From assembly GCA_014773175.1 (NCBI GenBank), contig VXCM01000136.1, positions 186,001 to 250,000 of the forward strand: a DNA stretch of 64,000 bases, read 5' to 3'. A program made the position numbers and the translations under genes. Every line of letters starts with the position of its first letter. The stretch's first letter is position 1. Source of the stretch: Lucifuga dentata (Eukaryota; Chordata; Actinopteri; Ophidiiformes; Bythitidae). The notes below the pieces were generated by a model. It made no database searches. It saw only the letters and a program-made list of their open reading frames with translations, and was not told where the DNA came from. Positions 1-12,312 of the stretch are shown in pieces.

Positions 1-268
1 TACCATTTGCTACAGAGAAGGATAAAGTCTTTTTAACTTATATTTTTTTAAAGTCACTGTCTTTTTACCAATGTCAGTTGCAGTCTTTGTCCAGCCTACA
101 TTTGCCCTTGATGCTTAATTTATACTGTTGTCGTGGACAACTTAAAATTAGGAGCCTTATTCGATGATTAACCTGGCTGATTCTGTAGTTTACCACCTGT
201 GCAGGAACACCTTTACTCTGACAGAGGAGACATTGTTTGGTTGCATTCGTACACATGTTCACTGTGCA

Positions 269-270
<2 letters not shown>

Positions 271-300
<30 letters not shown>
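271..300. repeat. (CA)15 microsatellite
   Basis: Uninterrupted CA dinucleotides inside the upstream chchd3 intron. It produces spurious Thr-His or Cys-Val ORFs on both strands. Confidence 0.95.
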
Positions 301-301
<1 letters not shown>

Positions 302-1737
302 CCTTCATGCATGCCAAATATGCTCTACTCAAGGCCACTTTCTAGGTGGAAGCTGACTGAGTCCATCTCTTGTGCTCCTGGTTCTTTCATCCCTTGCCTT
401 TTTATGTTTGTTTCATTCTCTATGTCCTACAGTACATTGCAAGTGGATCCTTCTTTTCACTCTTCGCAAGGTCAAAGAGCAGAATACCACAAAGGCACTG
501 CCGCTTTGAGACCTGGTAGAAAATGTAGTTATGGGACCCAGTGATGGAAATTTTTTCACTCTTGAGTTTGATGGGATGGAACTTCTGACACATTCCTCTG
601 TTTGCTCAGTAGTGATGAAAGAACACACCACAGCAAGGACACTGCCACCCCTGCTTCTCTTTGTCTGACAACGAGGTATCTCAAACATTACTGAAAATGT
701 ATAACTTTAAACACTGCGTTTATGGATTTCCAAGTAACAATTAAAAAATTTGTGATGTTGATTTACTATTACTATTCCTTTAAATCTACAATTCAGACTT
801 AATCACACACAAATGTGGAATTATGACTATAATAACCTCGAAGCACCACACCTAGCATAAACACTTGAAGTAAACAGGAAATTGCATAAGGCAGTTTAGC
901 TTTAGGATTTGATAAATTAGTTTTTCTCCATGTTGTTTTGCTGAAATGGGGTCATTTGCTATACAGTCTCTGCAACCCCAAGATAATAAGAAATGAATGG
1001 CCTTTTACATTTTCTGTCTTATTGATTTAGTTGGAATTAGCTTTATGTGCATATGTGTGTGCACGCGCCCTTCACAGCCTGCTGTTACCACATGTTACCA
1101 GGTAATAATGGACTCTGACAATAGGGATTATCGTATCTAACTAATGCAGTGGGAGAGTAATTCTGACACACTCAGACACTCCCCCTTCACTGCAGTGTCG
1201 CAGCGCACCGCATGGCACTTCTGCCTTCAGAGCACGTTTTGGCCTGGTCGTCGGCTGACTTCTTTACTTTCATGCTTAATTACCTGCCAAGATAGGACGG
1301 TGAAGACAAGCAGTCAAACATGTATGATGTCACTGACATGAATATAGATAGGTAGGGGTGGTGGGGCTGTCATTTGAGAATGGGGGATGTGTGTGTGAGA
1401 CTGTGTTCCAGGCAAACATATATGTAAGAATATTTATGCTTTGAAGACCTGCAACTTGTGTTGTCTTTGCATGTAGGGATGTACATTATAGCTCCTTTAA
1501 GCAATATTTTTGAATCAAGGGATTGCTAGTACTCTTGAACCTACTGAGAATCAATCCCCAAATTTGTAGCTTCTCCAGTCCTTTAGAACAACAGTTTTGG
1601 TCTGAACCAGAACTAAAAGTTGAGTTAATATTGAACTTTCTTTGAGCATTCATGAGTTGGACACAAAGTGGACTCCAATGTGATGTTGCTCTGTATGTGC
1701 TAGGTTGCCAAATATTAGCTATTAATATACTGTATTA

Positions 1738-1850
1738 GCCCTATGATAGACTTGTGACCTATCTAGGGTGTACCTGCCTTCTCAGCCAGTCAACGCTGGG
1801 AACAACGCTGCAGAGGATATGCAGGTATAGAGAATAGATGGATGGATGCT
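1738..1850 (+). mobile_element. Decayed SINE 3' half (same family as 16581-16945)
   Basis: The stretch reads as a diverged version of the SINE 3' region. It has a 'gatagact...gacct' block, then 'agggtgtacctgcc', a 'gctggga'-like block and an 'atggatggatg' tail. The tRNA-like 5' half is missing, so this is a truncated or eroded copy. It is much more diverged than the copy at 16581. The family match is by eye only. Confidence 0.6.
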
Positions 1851-2443
1851 AAAATATTAGCCATATGAACTTGATAAGCTCCTAGTACAGCAGGGCTTTG
1901 TTACTGAATTTGTTTTGTAGGCTGCGTGCCCCCTAGTGGTTAAAAATCACAATGCAGCTTTAATAGCCTTGATGCTACATACTTTATACTTTAGCCTTGA
2001 CGCTATATACTTTATACACACTAGTCCCCCGCCCCCCACCACCTCCATCATCACAACACACACACACACACACTCCTCTCTCATACAGAATAAGGAATGG
2101 CACCCAAAGGGCCACAATTTCTATCCCACCTCTCTTCACTCAGCATGCACAGAAAACACACACACACTCACCATTACATTTTATGGTATGCAGCAAATAT
2201 AACACCTCAGGCCTCCTGCCCTCTGCCCTCTGAAAAAAAGAGACTCCCAATGCTAAAACATTTTCCTGTAAATGTTAATTTTGTCCTGATTCTTTTTTTG
2301 ATTAATGCAGTTTTCTTGCAATACCTGTTGTAAATAAAAACAACTCATCTTTCTCTTTCTTTTTTACACAGGCAATATCTTCAGCCACCAACCGCACAGA
2401 AAACAGTAGCAATTAAAATCTCTGTCTCACTTGTTCTTTCCAG

Positions 2444-2537
2444 ATGATGAAGAGGCCCTGAGAAAGAAGATCACTGAGGAGCTGTCTAAAGGTCTGGAAC
2501 AGGAGAGGTCCAAGGCAGAGCAAGAGCTGCAAGCCTG
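2444..2537 (+). CDS. chchd3: chchd3 (MIC19) coiled-coil exon A, partial gene
   Basis: This 94-nt exon starts two bases into an Asp codon and ends two bases into a Trp codon (TG|G). It encodes about 31 residues opening DDEEALRKKITEELSKGLEQ. That matches the start of the charged coiled-coil region of CHCHD3/MIC19, a MICOS subunit on the inner-membrane face of the mitochondrial intermembrane space that helps hold cristae junctions. The acceptor is TTGTTCTTTCCAG and the donor is GTTAGA, weaker than consensus and followed within four bases by a CA microsatellite. Joining to 12132 keeps frame and rebuilds the Trp codon. CHCHD6, the paralogue, was considered; the later exons fit CHCHD3 better. Which fish paralogue (a or b) cannot be decided. 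Confidence 0.85.
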
Positions 2538-2542
2538 GTTAG

Positions 2543-2585
2543 ACACACACAACACACACACACACACACACACACATACACACAC
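2543..2585. repeat. (CA)n microsatellite next to a splice donor
   Basis: Nearly pure CA with one AAC interruption, starting four bases after the GT of exon A's donor. The donor context is therefore part of a length-variable tract. Confidence 0.9.
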
Positions 2586-3110
2586 TGCTTCTTTTTTTTT
2601 TTTGGATCAAATCATTTTATTTCTGAAGTTAATGGATTGTTGTGACTTTTGTTAGAGTTGGAATTAAGATCCTTGTGGTTACTGAAATGTAAACCTGTAT
2701 TGCTCCACGTGTGGTGTGCATCTGTCTCTTGCCTTTGACTCTGCCCTTATTCCTTCCTTCTTTGGATCATGATAGATTGAATCAGAGTTCTGCTTCAGTA
2801 TCAAATCCTGTCCCAGGATTTCATTAGAATCCAAAGACATTTTCAGATGTGACCATTTTCCACTTTCATTAATAGTCAAAAAGGTCACTACCAATCTTTC
2901 TGATCCCCACTGTGTTTCCAATTTTCCTCTCTTCCGAAGCACATCAGCACTTTTTTCTCCCTATATCTCTCCTTCTTTGCTCCTTTTCCCCGGATCAATT
3001 AATCATGCCTGAGAAAGGAGGGTGCTCTCCTTAGGTAATTTCCTGAGAACTGAGTGGGTGATCCATTAGCTCTGGCTGATGAGGAAATACTCGCACATGT
3101 GAGGAGCAGC

Positions 3111-3148
3111 TTCTCCTCTCCTCTCCTCTCCTCTCCTCTCCTCTCCTC
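3111..3148. repeat. (TCTCC)n pentanucleotide tract
   Basis: About seven perfect CTCTC/TCTCC units ending in CAG, within the A-B intron. The end looks like a splice acceptor, but no conserved ORF follows. Confidence 0.9.
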
Positions 3149-5271
3149 AGTGTTTTGACCCAAAAAAAGCAGGTGCACAAGCCATAATGTCCAATAAACA
3201 TGTTGCTCCCCCTCTCTAATAGGCGTAGATGATTTCCAACAGACCCTGGTGAATGAGCAGCTCTGATTAGGCACTAAATGCACCCTTTTAGTGTTTGGCA
3301 AGAAAAAAATCCAACCTTCTACATCCAGGAGGAGTTGGTGTGAGCTTAGCGATTAGCCTCGTTTTTGAGGCTCATTCAAGAGAAGAGAAATTAAGGAGTG
3401 TTATTTTGAGAAATCATTTCTCTATTGATCTCCCCCAGTTTTATTTTTTATGTTTTTGATGTAACTCCTTCCTGCAGCTCACATATTGATGTCTGTTCAG
3501 AAGAGTAAGTGCTTCAAAATTACACCCTCTTTGCAATTAATTGAAATCATGGTGGCTTTCAAGCTCTCAGTTTTTGTTTCTGCTTGGCATGGGCTGCATT
3601 TTTATTTAAGAAGACTTTACTGAACATGGAATGGTAAATAAGCAATCATCAGTTTTTTGCAACACTTGTGTGCATGTTTGTGTTTGTATAAGCACATTAA
3701 TGTAATTTTAAATGTGCTTTTTGAGTCATTTTTTTCTTTTGCTCATTTCTTCTTAATTGTTTCATTATGTTTGTTGTGTAAATGTCTGTGTCCTTTCTCC
3801 TAGCTAATGGCGAGGCAGGCAGTACCACATTAAGAGGGTAATCACTGTTAATGCAACCAGTTTTGCTACTGACACCCTAACACCCTAACACTCGCAGTTC
3901 TTACACCCACCAGCATGCGCAAATGGTTGTCAGATTGTTTTCACGTTATCACTTCAGACATAGCAACTCCCAGAAGTGCCCCAGCTGCATCTCGGCATGA
4001 AGGAAAAATTGCAGCTTCAGTAACTATTGCTGTGGTTGCATGTGTTTGTCTTCTTAGAACCTGGTTGAATCAGTTTGTTCAGATTGTGCCGACATTGTTC
4101 TCCACACAGCTTATCCAGTGTTCTCCAGTAGTAAGCCACATCAAATAAAAAAATTACTTAGAAACTGATTAGCCTTGACCATTAACGGTAGCGCAACATT
4201 GACAGGTTTTGCTTATAGATATCCAATCAATATGTCAATAGTTCTTAAATTCCTATAAACTGTCAATAGTTTACTATACGATGTTGCTGTTACATCGACC
4301 ATCTTGGATTTGACGGTTTCATAAGGACTAATGTACAAAATGCAGGGACAAAGCATGTGAGCCTACTACTTGTCTCACTTTGTTGTACAAAACACAAATG
4401 TATCATATGACTTACAGTAATTTATTGTAATTCTTATAATTTTTTTTTTTTTTTTTTTNATTTTTTTTTTTTTTTTTGTTCACTGATGGTAACTCGGTTT
4501 CCCCTGATGTCATACATACAGAAACAGTAAATGGCGGCCATGTGGGTATTATCCCTACATTAAAATTAACTGGATGGATATTCAGTACATGGATAATGGA
4601 ACTTAAAGACTTGAATGATTTATTATGCCATTTAAATTTATAAATCCCAGTCGGTATCAACTGAGTCAGAGCCAGCTTATGCATGTTTGTCTTCTGAATT
4701 GGAGGCAATCATGAATGAATCATGCAGTGAGCAACAGTTGGTGTTCAGTTTAGCTATTTTTAGTTATTTTTTGGTCCTCCCGTGTTACTTTATAAATCTG
4801 TGATATACTACAGGGAGGCATATTTGCACATTTACAATTTGAGACCATTGAAATTGGGTTATTAGACTTAGAATTTACAAATGTATCAACACTCTTGTGC
4901 CTTTCTCCTCCCTTTTTGTTGCCACAATTGAGCTTATTCATTTATAGGTACTGGAAGATAAAGGTGACTGGTACTATCTTTTAATTGAAATAGATGAGAG
5001 GCACACAAGGCCAACCCAACTGTGCTGTCAAATTGTAATTGAATTGCGATGGTATTTTATGTTCCCGCAGTGCAGGCAGTGACTGCTGGGAGTTTTTGGC
5101 TGTTAAAAGCAAACAGCACAGTAATCATGGCCTTGGCTGCAAAAATTGTTGCGTGGAAACTGGATTGCTTTGCAGCAAATTTAAAATAAGAGAGAAAATT
5201 TTGTGTCACAGCTTTTTTGGTTGTGTGTGTCACAACTGGGCTAACAAGATGGCACTATGCCTCAGCGGTTT

Positions 5272-5319
5272 GGAGGTTCATAGATTCTTCCAGTAATAAG
5301 GAAGAATCTGTGAACCTCC
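5272..5319. repeat. Imperfect inverted repeat (20-bp arms, 8-nt loop)
   Basis: Arms 5272-5291 and 5300-5319 are reverse complements at 19 of 20 positions, with loop AGTAATAA. It sits in an intron, with no terminal features of a transposon and no precursor-like flanks that I can see. Confidence 0.85.
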
Positions 5320-5788
5320 AGGTCGCATACACTAAAAATCTTAAATGTAGATTACAACAACAAAGCTCCACTGGCATTATTAGGACATTATTGCAATCAC
5401 TTTGAATGTCTTTCTCTTCTCAGTTCTTTGCTTCTTAACTCGGTCACACAGTTTTAACCTCAGCCAGCTGAATTTTCATTCCCTTGTATTAAGTACTAGG
5501 AAAATAAAGTTTACACAGTGAAGGCTTCCGATGCAGTAAATTGTTATCACCACAATCGATTGTGTGAGTTTTTCAGCACATGGATCTTTGTCAGACTTGC
5601 ACCAAAAGTGCAACTCTCTATGAGAATTTCTGATAACTGGAGTTCATGTGAATATAATATATTCTCCACTTCTCATATTCTCTGGCTGTGTAAAAATCCT
5701 AAACCTTAGTTTTTTTTTTTTTTAATTCCAAGTAACCAGTATTAAACATTTTGGAGAAATGTTGAAATAGAATATGAATAATTTATAT

Positions 5789-5791
<3 letters not shown>

Positions 5792-5857
<66 letters not shown>

Positions 5858-5921
5858 ATGTATATATATACATATATATATATATGTGTGTGTGTGTATA
5901 TATATATGTATATATATATTT
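5792..5921. repeat. Compound (GT)n/(TATG)n/(TA)n microsatellite
   Basis: About 56 bp of GT passes into TATG and TA units, with a second short GT block near 5886. It yields several artefactual Cys-Val and Tyr-Ile ORFs. Confidence 0.95.
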
Positions 5922-6491
5922 TTTCCACATACTTGGACAAGAATTTTAATGGTAATGAAGTACAAGTCCAGAGGTAACTGCCAAAATAAGCATCAAAATT
6001 ATTTCTCCTTAAAGGATGTTAGACCTCCATGAGTCACCACAACAAGCTCAGTTTGCCTTCGTATAAAATTTAATTATTTCCACATTTTATATAAATTTAC
6101 TCCCTGAAGTTTTGCTGTATAGAATCTAGGGTGTTTTGAGAAACAGTGTGGTTCCGATTAAGCTGGATTTCTGCTGTTCATCTGTAGATGAACTCTGGCT
6201 CTGCGTGTTTTGCTCTGTTAGGAGTGAAGTAAGGGCTCTGTGATTTGGGTGCAGCCTAAACTCATTTGTTGTGAGGAGCGGCTGCAGGGAGAAGATTTGC
6301 TTCTGCCGCTCCTCTGTGAGGCATCAGAGCAGAACGACTCAGAGAAAAGGATGAGAAAAGGAGGGATGAAGAGGAGAGAGAACACTTCCACCATCCTCTC
6401 TCCTCTTCCTCAACCTAATTCATCGTATTCATTCAATCTTTTCCTTCTTTTCTGTCTTCTCCTTGGTTTTTTACCCTGCCTTCTCTTTTTC

Positions 6492-6494
<3 letters not shown>

Positions 6495-6549
<55 letters not shown>
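6495..6549. repeat. (CT)n microsatellite, pyrimidine on the sense strand
   Basis: A run of about 55 bases of CT inside the A-B intron, flanked by a broader pyrimidine-rich zone that continues to about 6780. Confidence 0.95.
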
Positions 6550-6551
<2 letters not shown>

Positions 6552-7109
6552 CTCCTTGTTCTATTCCTGTCTCTCTTTCTCAATATCTTCTGCATTTGTA
6601 TTCTAACTTTTTATCTTTCTAAATCTCTTCACCCTCTGGAGAATTTTCTCTACCTCTCTTCTCATTTCACACCCTAATTTTATCTTCATGTCTTTCTCCC
6701 TATCTTTCCATCTGTCCTCTATTTATCCTTTTCCATTTTTTTTATTTCCCCATCTTTGTTCCCTCTTTCTCCCTCTCAATTTTTTTTTTTAACAAATGCC
6801 CCATCCATTAGTTGTTAGTGCATGGAAGGTTGCAACCCTTGAGCCATGTGTTTCTGCAGGAAGTTGGACACACTGCTCTCAGAATAGGGAGGTGCCTTTC
6901 TGTGGGATCCCACCTGGACCTTTAGATTAGCCACCAGGTGAACTAGTGCTACTTGGAATGAAGTGTATGTTTGTGTGCAATTATGCCTTTCTTCAGCATT
7001 GACCATACTCACATAACAAAAGTTACATCATTGTAATGCCTTGGCAGTATGCTTTCAAAGGAGTGCAACCTTGATTAAAACTGGATCAGACAAACCCTTG
7101 TTGCATAGG

Positions 7110-7640
7110 ATTTTCACAGGAAAAACCCCACCCTCCAACCAAAGTTACTGTCTACCAAGTTGTATGCATTACCACACTCCTTTATAGTTATGAATCGTTG
7201 ACCAGCTCCACATCAAGCCACTTAAGAAGATCAATATACTGTACAACAATATACAATGCTTACAGTGCAGTCATGGAATTAGCTGATGGGATAATGTGCC
7301 ACATGCTGAAGTTCTTGCTGAAACTAACTGCAAGAGTATTTAGGCCACAATCACCCAACATATCATGTGCTGCTTAGGGCATGTCATCAGGATCCCCGCA
7401 AGATCCTCAGCACTTAACATTATGATTCCAGTCAACACAAGGCCACGAACTTGCTGGAAAGACCAGCAAAAAAAAAACCATGCTGAATTGTAACATCTAT
7501 TCTGATGACCTGGAGTTCACCGATGCTAACTGCATCACCAGCTGGATGATTTGCAAGAAGGTGTAGAAATACTCGAGGAGGAGAGAACAGCCAGAAGAAG
7601 AGGGATGGACTTGTGTTTTAGTGTGAAAGTCCAACATGTA
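7110..7640 (+). pseudogene. Decayed non-LTR retrotransposon C-terminal fragment
   Basis: Read with frame changes, this strand resembles the region after the reverse transcriptase domain of LINE proteins. A 'VYQVV...TTLLYSYESLT' stretch (7149 on) matches the usual 'tLLYG.E.W' block. A 'EVLAETNCKSI' and 'LGHVIRIP' stretch (about 7310-7400) matches the family's 'vL..a...sie' and 'GHviRm' blocks. A 'LEEERTARR' stretch near 7575 matches a basic C-terminal tail. Stops and frameshifts show it is dead. Clade and boundaries are uncertain. Confidence 0.55.
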
Positions 7641-7866
7641 GCAATTGTTGTGAAACTTCTGCCCATTATTTTGGGGTGTAGTCAAACAGCATAATTGCAT
7701 GTCAGACTGGAGTGAGAACGCTGACCTTCTCTCAGAGTTTCTGTCTTCTCTCTCTGTTAAACAGCCTGCCTGTTGAATTCTTTATTACTCACACATTGAT
7801 GCAGACAGATAGTCTCGCCTACAGATTTTTCATGTTTGGTTTTATCTTTTGTCTTTTTTCCCACAG

Positions 7867-7868
<2 letters not shown>

Positions 7869-7901
<33 letters not shown>
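7869..7901. repeat. (AC)n microsatellite
   Basis: About 16 AC units in the A-B intron. Confidence 0.95.
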
Positions 7902-7908
<7 letters not shown>

Positions 7909-10087
7909 ATTCTGTTTAACAGTTTGAGTTTAAAAGAAAAGTTCCTCAAATGACCAAATTTTGTGATTGGAAAACGTAAGAATTGTTTCTTTTTTACCAA
8001 TGTACCTGAATCAGCAGACATGTTCAGCTATTATCTGATTAGCTTCATGGCTATAAATGGGCACATATACACATAGAATCACACTCTTACATTTTAAGCC
8101 AACTTAATACCCTCAGTGTGCAACGTTTAACACTCTACATATTTCTGTGTAGCTTTATGTCTTGGCATATCTGTGTGTAATGGTAATGATGTACTTAATC
8201 TGTTAATACCTCAATGGCTCTTGCAACAGCAAAACTTCATATATTTGTAAAAGACTTCCCAGGACTAAGTTTAAAAGGCCATTTCAAGTGGAACAATAAC
8301 AACCAACCATTTCTTAGTACTGTAACCTGCTGCTAACATATTCAGTAGAGCAGCTAAAGTTTTTATGAAAACTCAAGATAGCCTTGAGTGCACAAAGTAA
8401 TTTCCAATACTCTTCCAGAGATTAAGTTTCATAAAACTGGTGACTTACTGAGTGATAAGCATCAGGCCTCCCAACTTAATCTGTATCACAAAGTACGACC
8501 ACCATTTGCTCTGCCTTTTCCAGCGTGTAAAATGCCAAGATATGGGAATTTTGAACTTTATGCACCAGGTTCAATGTTTTGTCGAGACAATAAGAGAGCT
8601 GAGCCTGAAAATGATTTCCCCTTTTGACCCAAGAACATCACACTTCTTGCTTCATTGTTGTAGGAACAATAGAGGACAAAATGGTTTTTATGTCCTTTGC
8701 GAGTGTCAGGACCTTTTATCGATAAAATTTTCTTTCTGCATTGTCCCGAGTCTCCCACATCCTTAAAATGAATGTACCAGCATTTTGTAGCATCCACAGT
8801 TGGTGTAGATGTGGTGTTTGTGTGTGTTTATGTGTGGGTGCATGTGTCAGGGGGAGTGCATAGCTCTATAAAATATTCATAGCCTCTATTCAGTGACATT
8901 ATTCCTAACATCAATATTGCATTGGGCCTTTAAATGCCTTTGTTCCAAGGCAGTAGGGCCGAGCCTGCACAGCCATGTAAGTCTGTTAGAATCTGCTCTG
9001 CCAGGGAGCCTATATTGAGACAGATATTGGCTAGATGACAGGTAGACAATAGTATTAATGAGCGAGGAGCTGAGGAAAGAGGCAGAGATGGAAGGTGAAA
9101 GGGGAAAAAGTAGAAAGCATAAATTTGGAATTTCCTTTTTTGATATTTGTAGGAGAGTAATGGAGTAGTGTATCTCTAATGGTTCTCTGTGGATTGCTAG
9201 GTGATGATGATGAGCTCATGTATTTGAATTGTTGCTGCTGCAATATTGACCTTACCACAGCATTTTTGAACGTGGCTTCATTTATCTTGGTTATTGGAAA
9301 GTATCCGTGTGCACAAACATACATGCACACATGCTGTCTGTCATATACATCGCCCTGACTTAAACCACTTAAACCAAAGCTGCAGCACTTCAGTTACTCC
9401 ACATGGGCTATAAAGGCTTCATGCCACTGATCTGATCTGAGTTAGTTTTTTAAAATAGTAGCCTAAAGTAACTGAAGGAATATACCTGGGAATATACCTG
9501 TACCTGAAAATAGAGTAGAGTTTCTTTTCTAGAAAGACTGGCACAGACCCACACGTACACTGCACTCTTCTACAAATTATTGATACCCCAGTGGTTCTCT
9601 CCTCCACACCCCTGTCTTTCCGTCTTTCCATCATCCTGTTTTCAATGCTCGATCCACTGAGCCATCAAAACACAGTTTATTGGGCCAAGATTATCCACTC
9701 TCTCTATCCAGTACCAGGGCAAGCATCATCCACTTATCCTCCAAAGAGATGATATTTTTTTCTTTCCACTACATAGGTGCCTCTTTTTCTCTCTACGTCT
9801 GTCTCTCCCTTAAAGCCCCCCTTTCCTGCCAATCTTCTGCAGTCGAATGAAAAATGCGTCCAATATCCTACGGACAGGGCAATAATGACTGGAAAGCAAT
9901 AGAGGTGAAGCAGACAGATAGCATCCAGCTTGCAATAGCTGTCTTTGCTTGGGTTAGCACTTGTGAGGTAGCAAGTTGAAAGAGTTTTCTCTGTGTTTTT
10001 TTTCTTGGCCTCATTTCCTTCATTTATCACATGACACACATGGATGTGGCTTTTAGTCACAATGGAAACACTTTGTTTTTTGCTTTT

Positions 10088-10146
10088 ACTTATATACATC
10101 TTCTTATATATATTATTTTCACTTATATACATCTTCTTATATATAT
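10088..10146. repeat. 33-bp-period tandem pair, AT-rich
   Basis: A 26-bp block at 10088-10113 recurs identically at 10121-10146. Both read 'acttatatacatcttctta' followed by TA dinucleotides. Confidence 0.8.
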
Positions 10147-12131
10147 CTTCTTGGGTAAAGGTAAAAGGTAACTTCGGTCCATTCACAGTGCAGGCAGGGA
10201 GGTGTGCATTTTGGGGAAATGGTGACTGTAAAAGGCCATTAGGAGGTTCTGTCAGTGTGTGTGCGTGTATGTGTGTGTGTCAGAGCCCAGTGATAGATGG
10301 AGTGTGCTGACGTGTGCAACCCAGTGGACTGTGAGACTGGACATAGCTGGTCTCTCCCCGTCTTCCTCCATCTCGTTCTCTCGCTCTCTGCCTCGCTCCC
10401 TTTTTGCTTCACTTCCTCAGGGCCAAACAACATGTCATGTCACTACTGCTCTCTCTTTCCCCTGTCCATCTCTTTGTCTGTCTGTCCATCTCTGTTTGCT
10501 CTCCTTATGTGCTCTCGGACATTTAGCAGTATTGCAGCTTTAAGACATTGGACATAGTTTTATTAGACGCACCAGATGCTTATTTAAAGCCACAGGCATA
10601 GGACAGTTGTTGGCTAGAATAGTCTGTCAATTGTGATGAATCAATCTTGTCAAATCTCAATCCATGCTTAAAGTTATAAACTACAGGTGAATGAAAGGGT
10701 GAGTGAAGAGAAGTGTGTGTTATAACCACTAACAGACTTAATAGATCACGGGTGATTTATCTGTCTGTGTAAGAATTTGGTACCACTATTGCAGAAAATG
10801 TGAATATTAGGATAAAGATTTCTCCTAATCTATGGAACTCATTTCATAAACAGTCAACATTCACCATCACTCTCAGCTAGCCAGTTTCTTTTCAAGGCTA
10901 TCTCTCAAGGCTCTCATTTGATTTTTTTTTTTTTTCTAAGCAGAAGTTTATTAAGATCCTCACTCTGTTTTTTCTCTCATCATAATTCACTCTGGGACTT
11001 GCTCAATCTGTCCTGTGTTTATTTTACCTTTCTACTGCTATTTGATTCTTAGCAGAGGAAGACTTTCAGGGTTTCAGGGACGTTCCTCCTCTTTTCCAAT
11101 CAAGCACGCTGTCGCTGAGTAGGAAGTGTGTTGCTAGGCAACTAGGAGGAGCCCAGTGACAGAGTTCAAATGGTGGTCTTGTGTACCGCCACTGTGTATC
11201 AATGTTTCATTGGCTGGATTGTTTTTTTCTTTTTGGGAAAATATTGTGTTGGGTGTTATTATATAAATCTTTGGAAATTATATAAATGGATTTGAAATAT
11301 TGGACAGCTGTCGTACATATGTTTATGTGGTATATGTGTTTTTTTTTTTGNTTTTTTACTTTTTCAGTCAGGAGTTCAACTTTGAAACCTCTTTAATGCA
11401 ATAAAGTCTCAGTCATACCCCTTCTTTATAAGCAACAAACCAGAAAAGACACCATAAGATGCTACTTGTATATCAGTTAATCTGTGATGAAGGTTCAAAA
11501 TCCATATACGATATATTAGTTTGTATTTATGCTTCTTTAGCACATCACACCTTTTATTTCATTTTGAGTCTGGAGCAGAAGTGGCGCAAGCAGTACAGCA
11601 GCCCAATCTCCAACTGTTTATGTCGGGTTTCATTAAAAATATAGCATTCTACTCTGATAATGAAACTTACTTTAATATATTCATGAAGTAATTTGCTGGC
11701 TGGTGCTTTGAGTACCATTTTTTATTATTTATGTTTGTAATATTGAGCAATGAATCTCCAAAATGGCGTGATAGTGTTTTGAAACTAAGAAAAAGAAACA
11801 CTTACAGCATAATGCTTAGAGGTTCACAATATACAGACGACATGCAGTCAGTACAAGTGCCATACAGCAGACACTGCAACACATACTGTGGACAGCATAT
11901 TTATGTGCTTGGGAAATTAAAGTAGCCAGTCATGCATTATAGAAACAGCTGCAGGGGAAAGAATAGTGAGTTATCAAGAGTACATAGTCCTGTGCCGTGG
12001 TTCGGAAACCCTTAATGACATCTAAATTGTGCAGTATATTGATTATAATCATAATAAATCTGCTGTAATCATAAGGAAAAACTGTAGGAACTGTTTTGGA
12101 CATGTTGTAAATTGTTGTTGATGCTCCCCAG

Positions 12132-12312
12132 GCTAAAGGAGGAGAAGGCCCACGCAGCAGCGTTGGCTCAGGCTGAGGCTCAGTCCCAAGTTCAGGATGA
12201 AGTGTCCAAGATCTTATCTGTGGAGCGAGCCGTGGCCCAGGAGAGCCTCCAGCACGCCGTCATGAGGGAGAGGATTACTGCCGAAGACGAGAGGCATCGT
12301 GCTCAGCTCTTT
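12132..12312 (+). CDS. chchd3: chchd3 (MIC19) coiled-coil exon B
   Basis: This 181-nt exon has acceptor CTCCCCAG and donor TTT|GTGAGT. The first base completes a Trp codon, then 60 codons follow with no stop, ending in phase 0. The residues are strongly helical and charged (LKEEKAHAAALAQAEAQSQ early, ESLQHAVMRERITAEDERHR late). The later part aligns with the 'LTRAILRERICSEEER' segment of mammalian CHCHD3 as I remember it, which anchors the identification. Exons A and B together give roughly 25 more residues in this coiled coil than mammalian CHCHD3, so the helix is probably longer in this fish. The coiled-coil region is the part of MIC19 least constrained in sequence. Confidence 0.87.

Larger units (their letters stand above)
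1..2443 (+). other. chchd3: chchd3 intron, 3' part (upstream exons outside window)
   Basis: This stretch ends in an acceptor (TTTCCAG) directly before the first recognised exon, so it is read as intron. It holds a (CA)15 tract at 271-300, short CA tracts near 2060 and 2160, and a decayed SINE 3' end at about 1738-1850. I looked for the preceding chchd3 exon, which must end one base into a codon, and did not recognise it here. The N-terminal exons, which in the family carry the myristoylation site and the start of the protein, must lie upstream. Confidence 0.75.
2538..12131 (+). other. chchd3: chchd3 intron between exons A and B
   Basis: Phase-2 intron of 9,594 bp from donor GTTAGA to acceptor CTCCCCAG. 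It holds several microsatellites, a single N at 4459 in a poly-T run and another at 11351, an imperfect hairpin at 5272-5319, a decayed LINE end at about 7110-7640, and a 33-bp-period tandem pair at 10088-10146. No conserved coding exon was recognised in it. Long ORFs here are repeat read-throughs. Confidence 0.8.

Noticed and set aside
3111..3301. Pyrimidine tract ending CAG as a possible exon start
   Set aside because: It is the end of a pentanucleotide microsatellite. No conserved reading frame follows and the chchd3 phase does not need an exon here.
5272..5319. The hairpin as a microRNA precursor
   Set aside because: The 20-bp arms are short of a normal precursor stem and the flanks do not extend the pairing.
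6240..6677. 145-residue ORF with an apparent hydrophobic Ser-Leu segment
   Set aside because: The segment is a translation of (CT)n, not a transmembrane helix.
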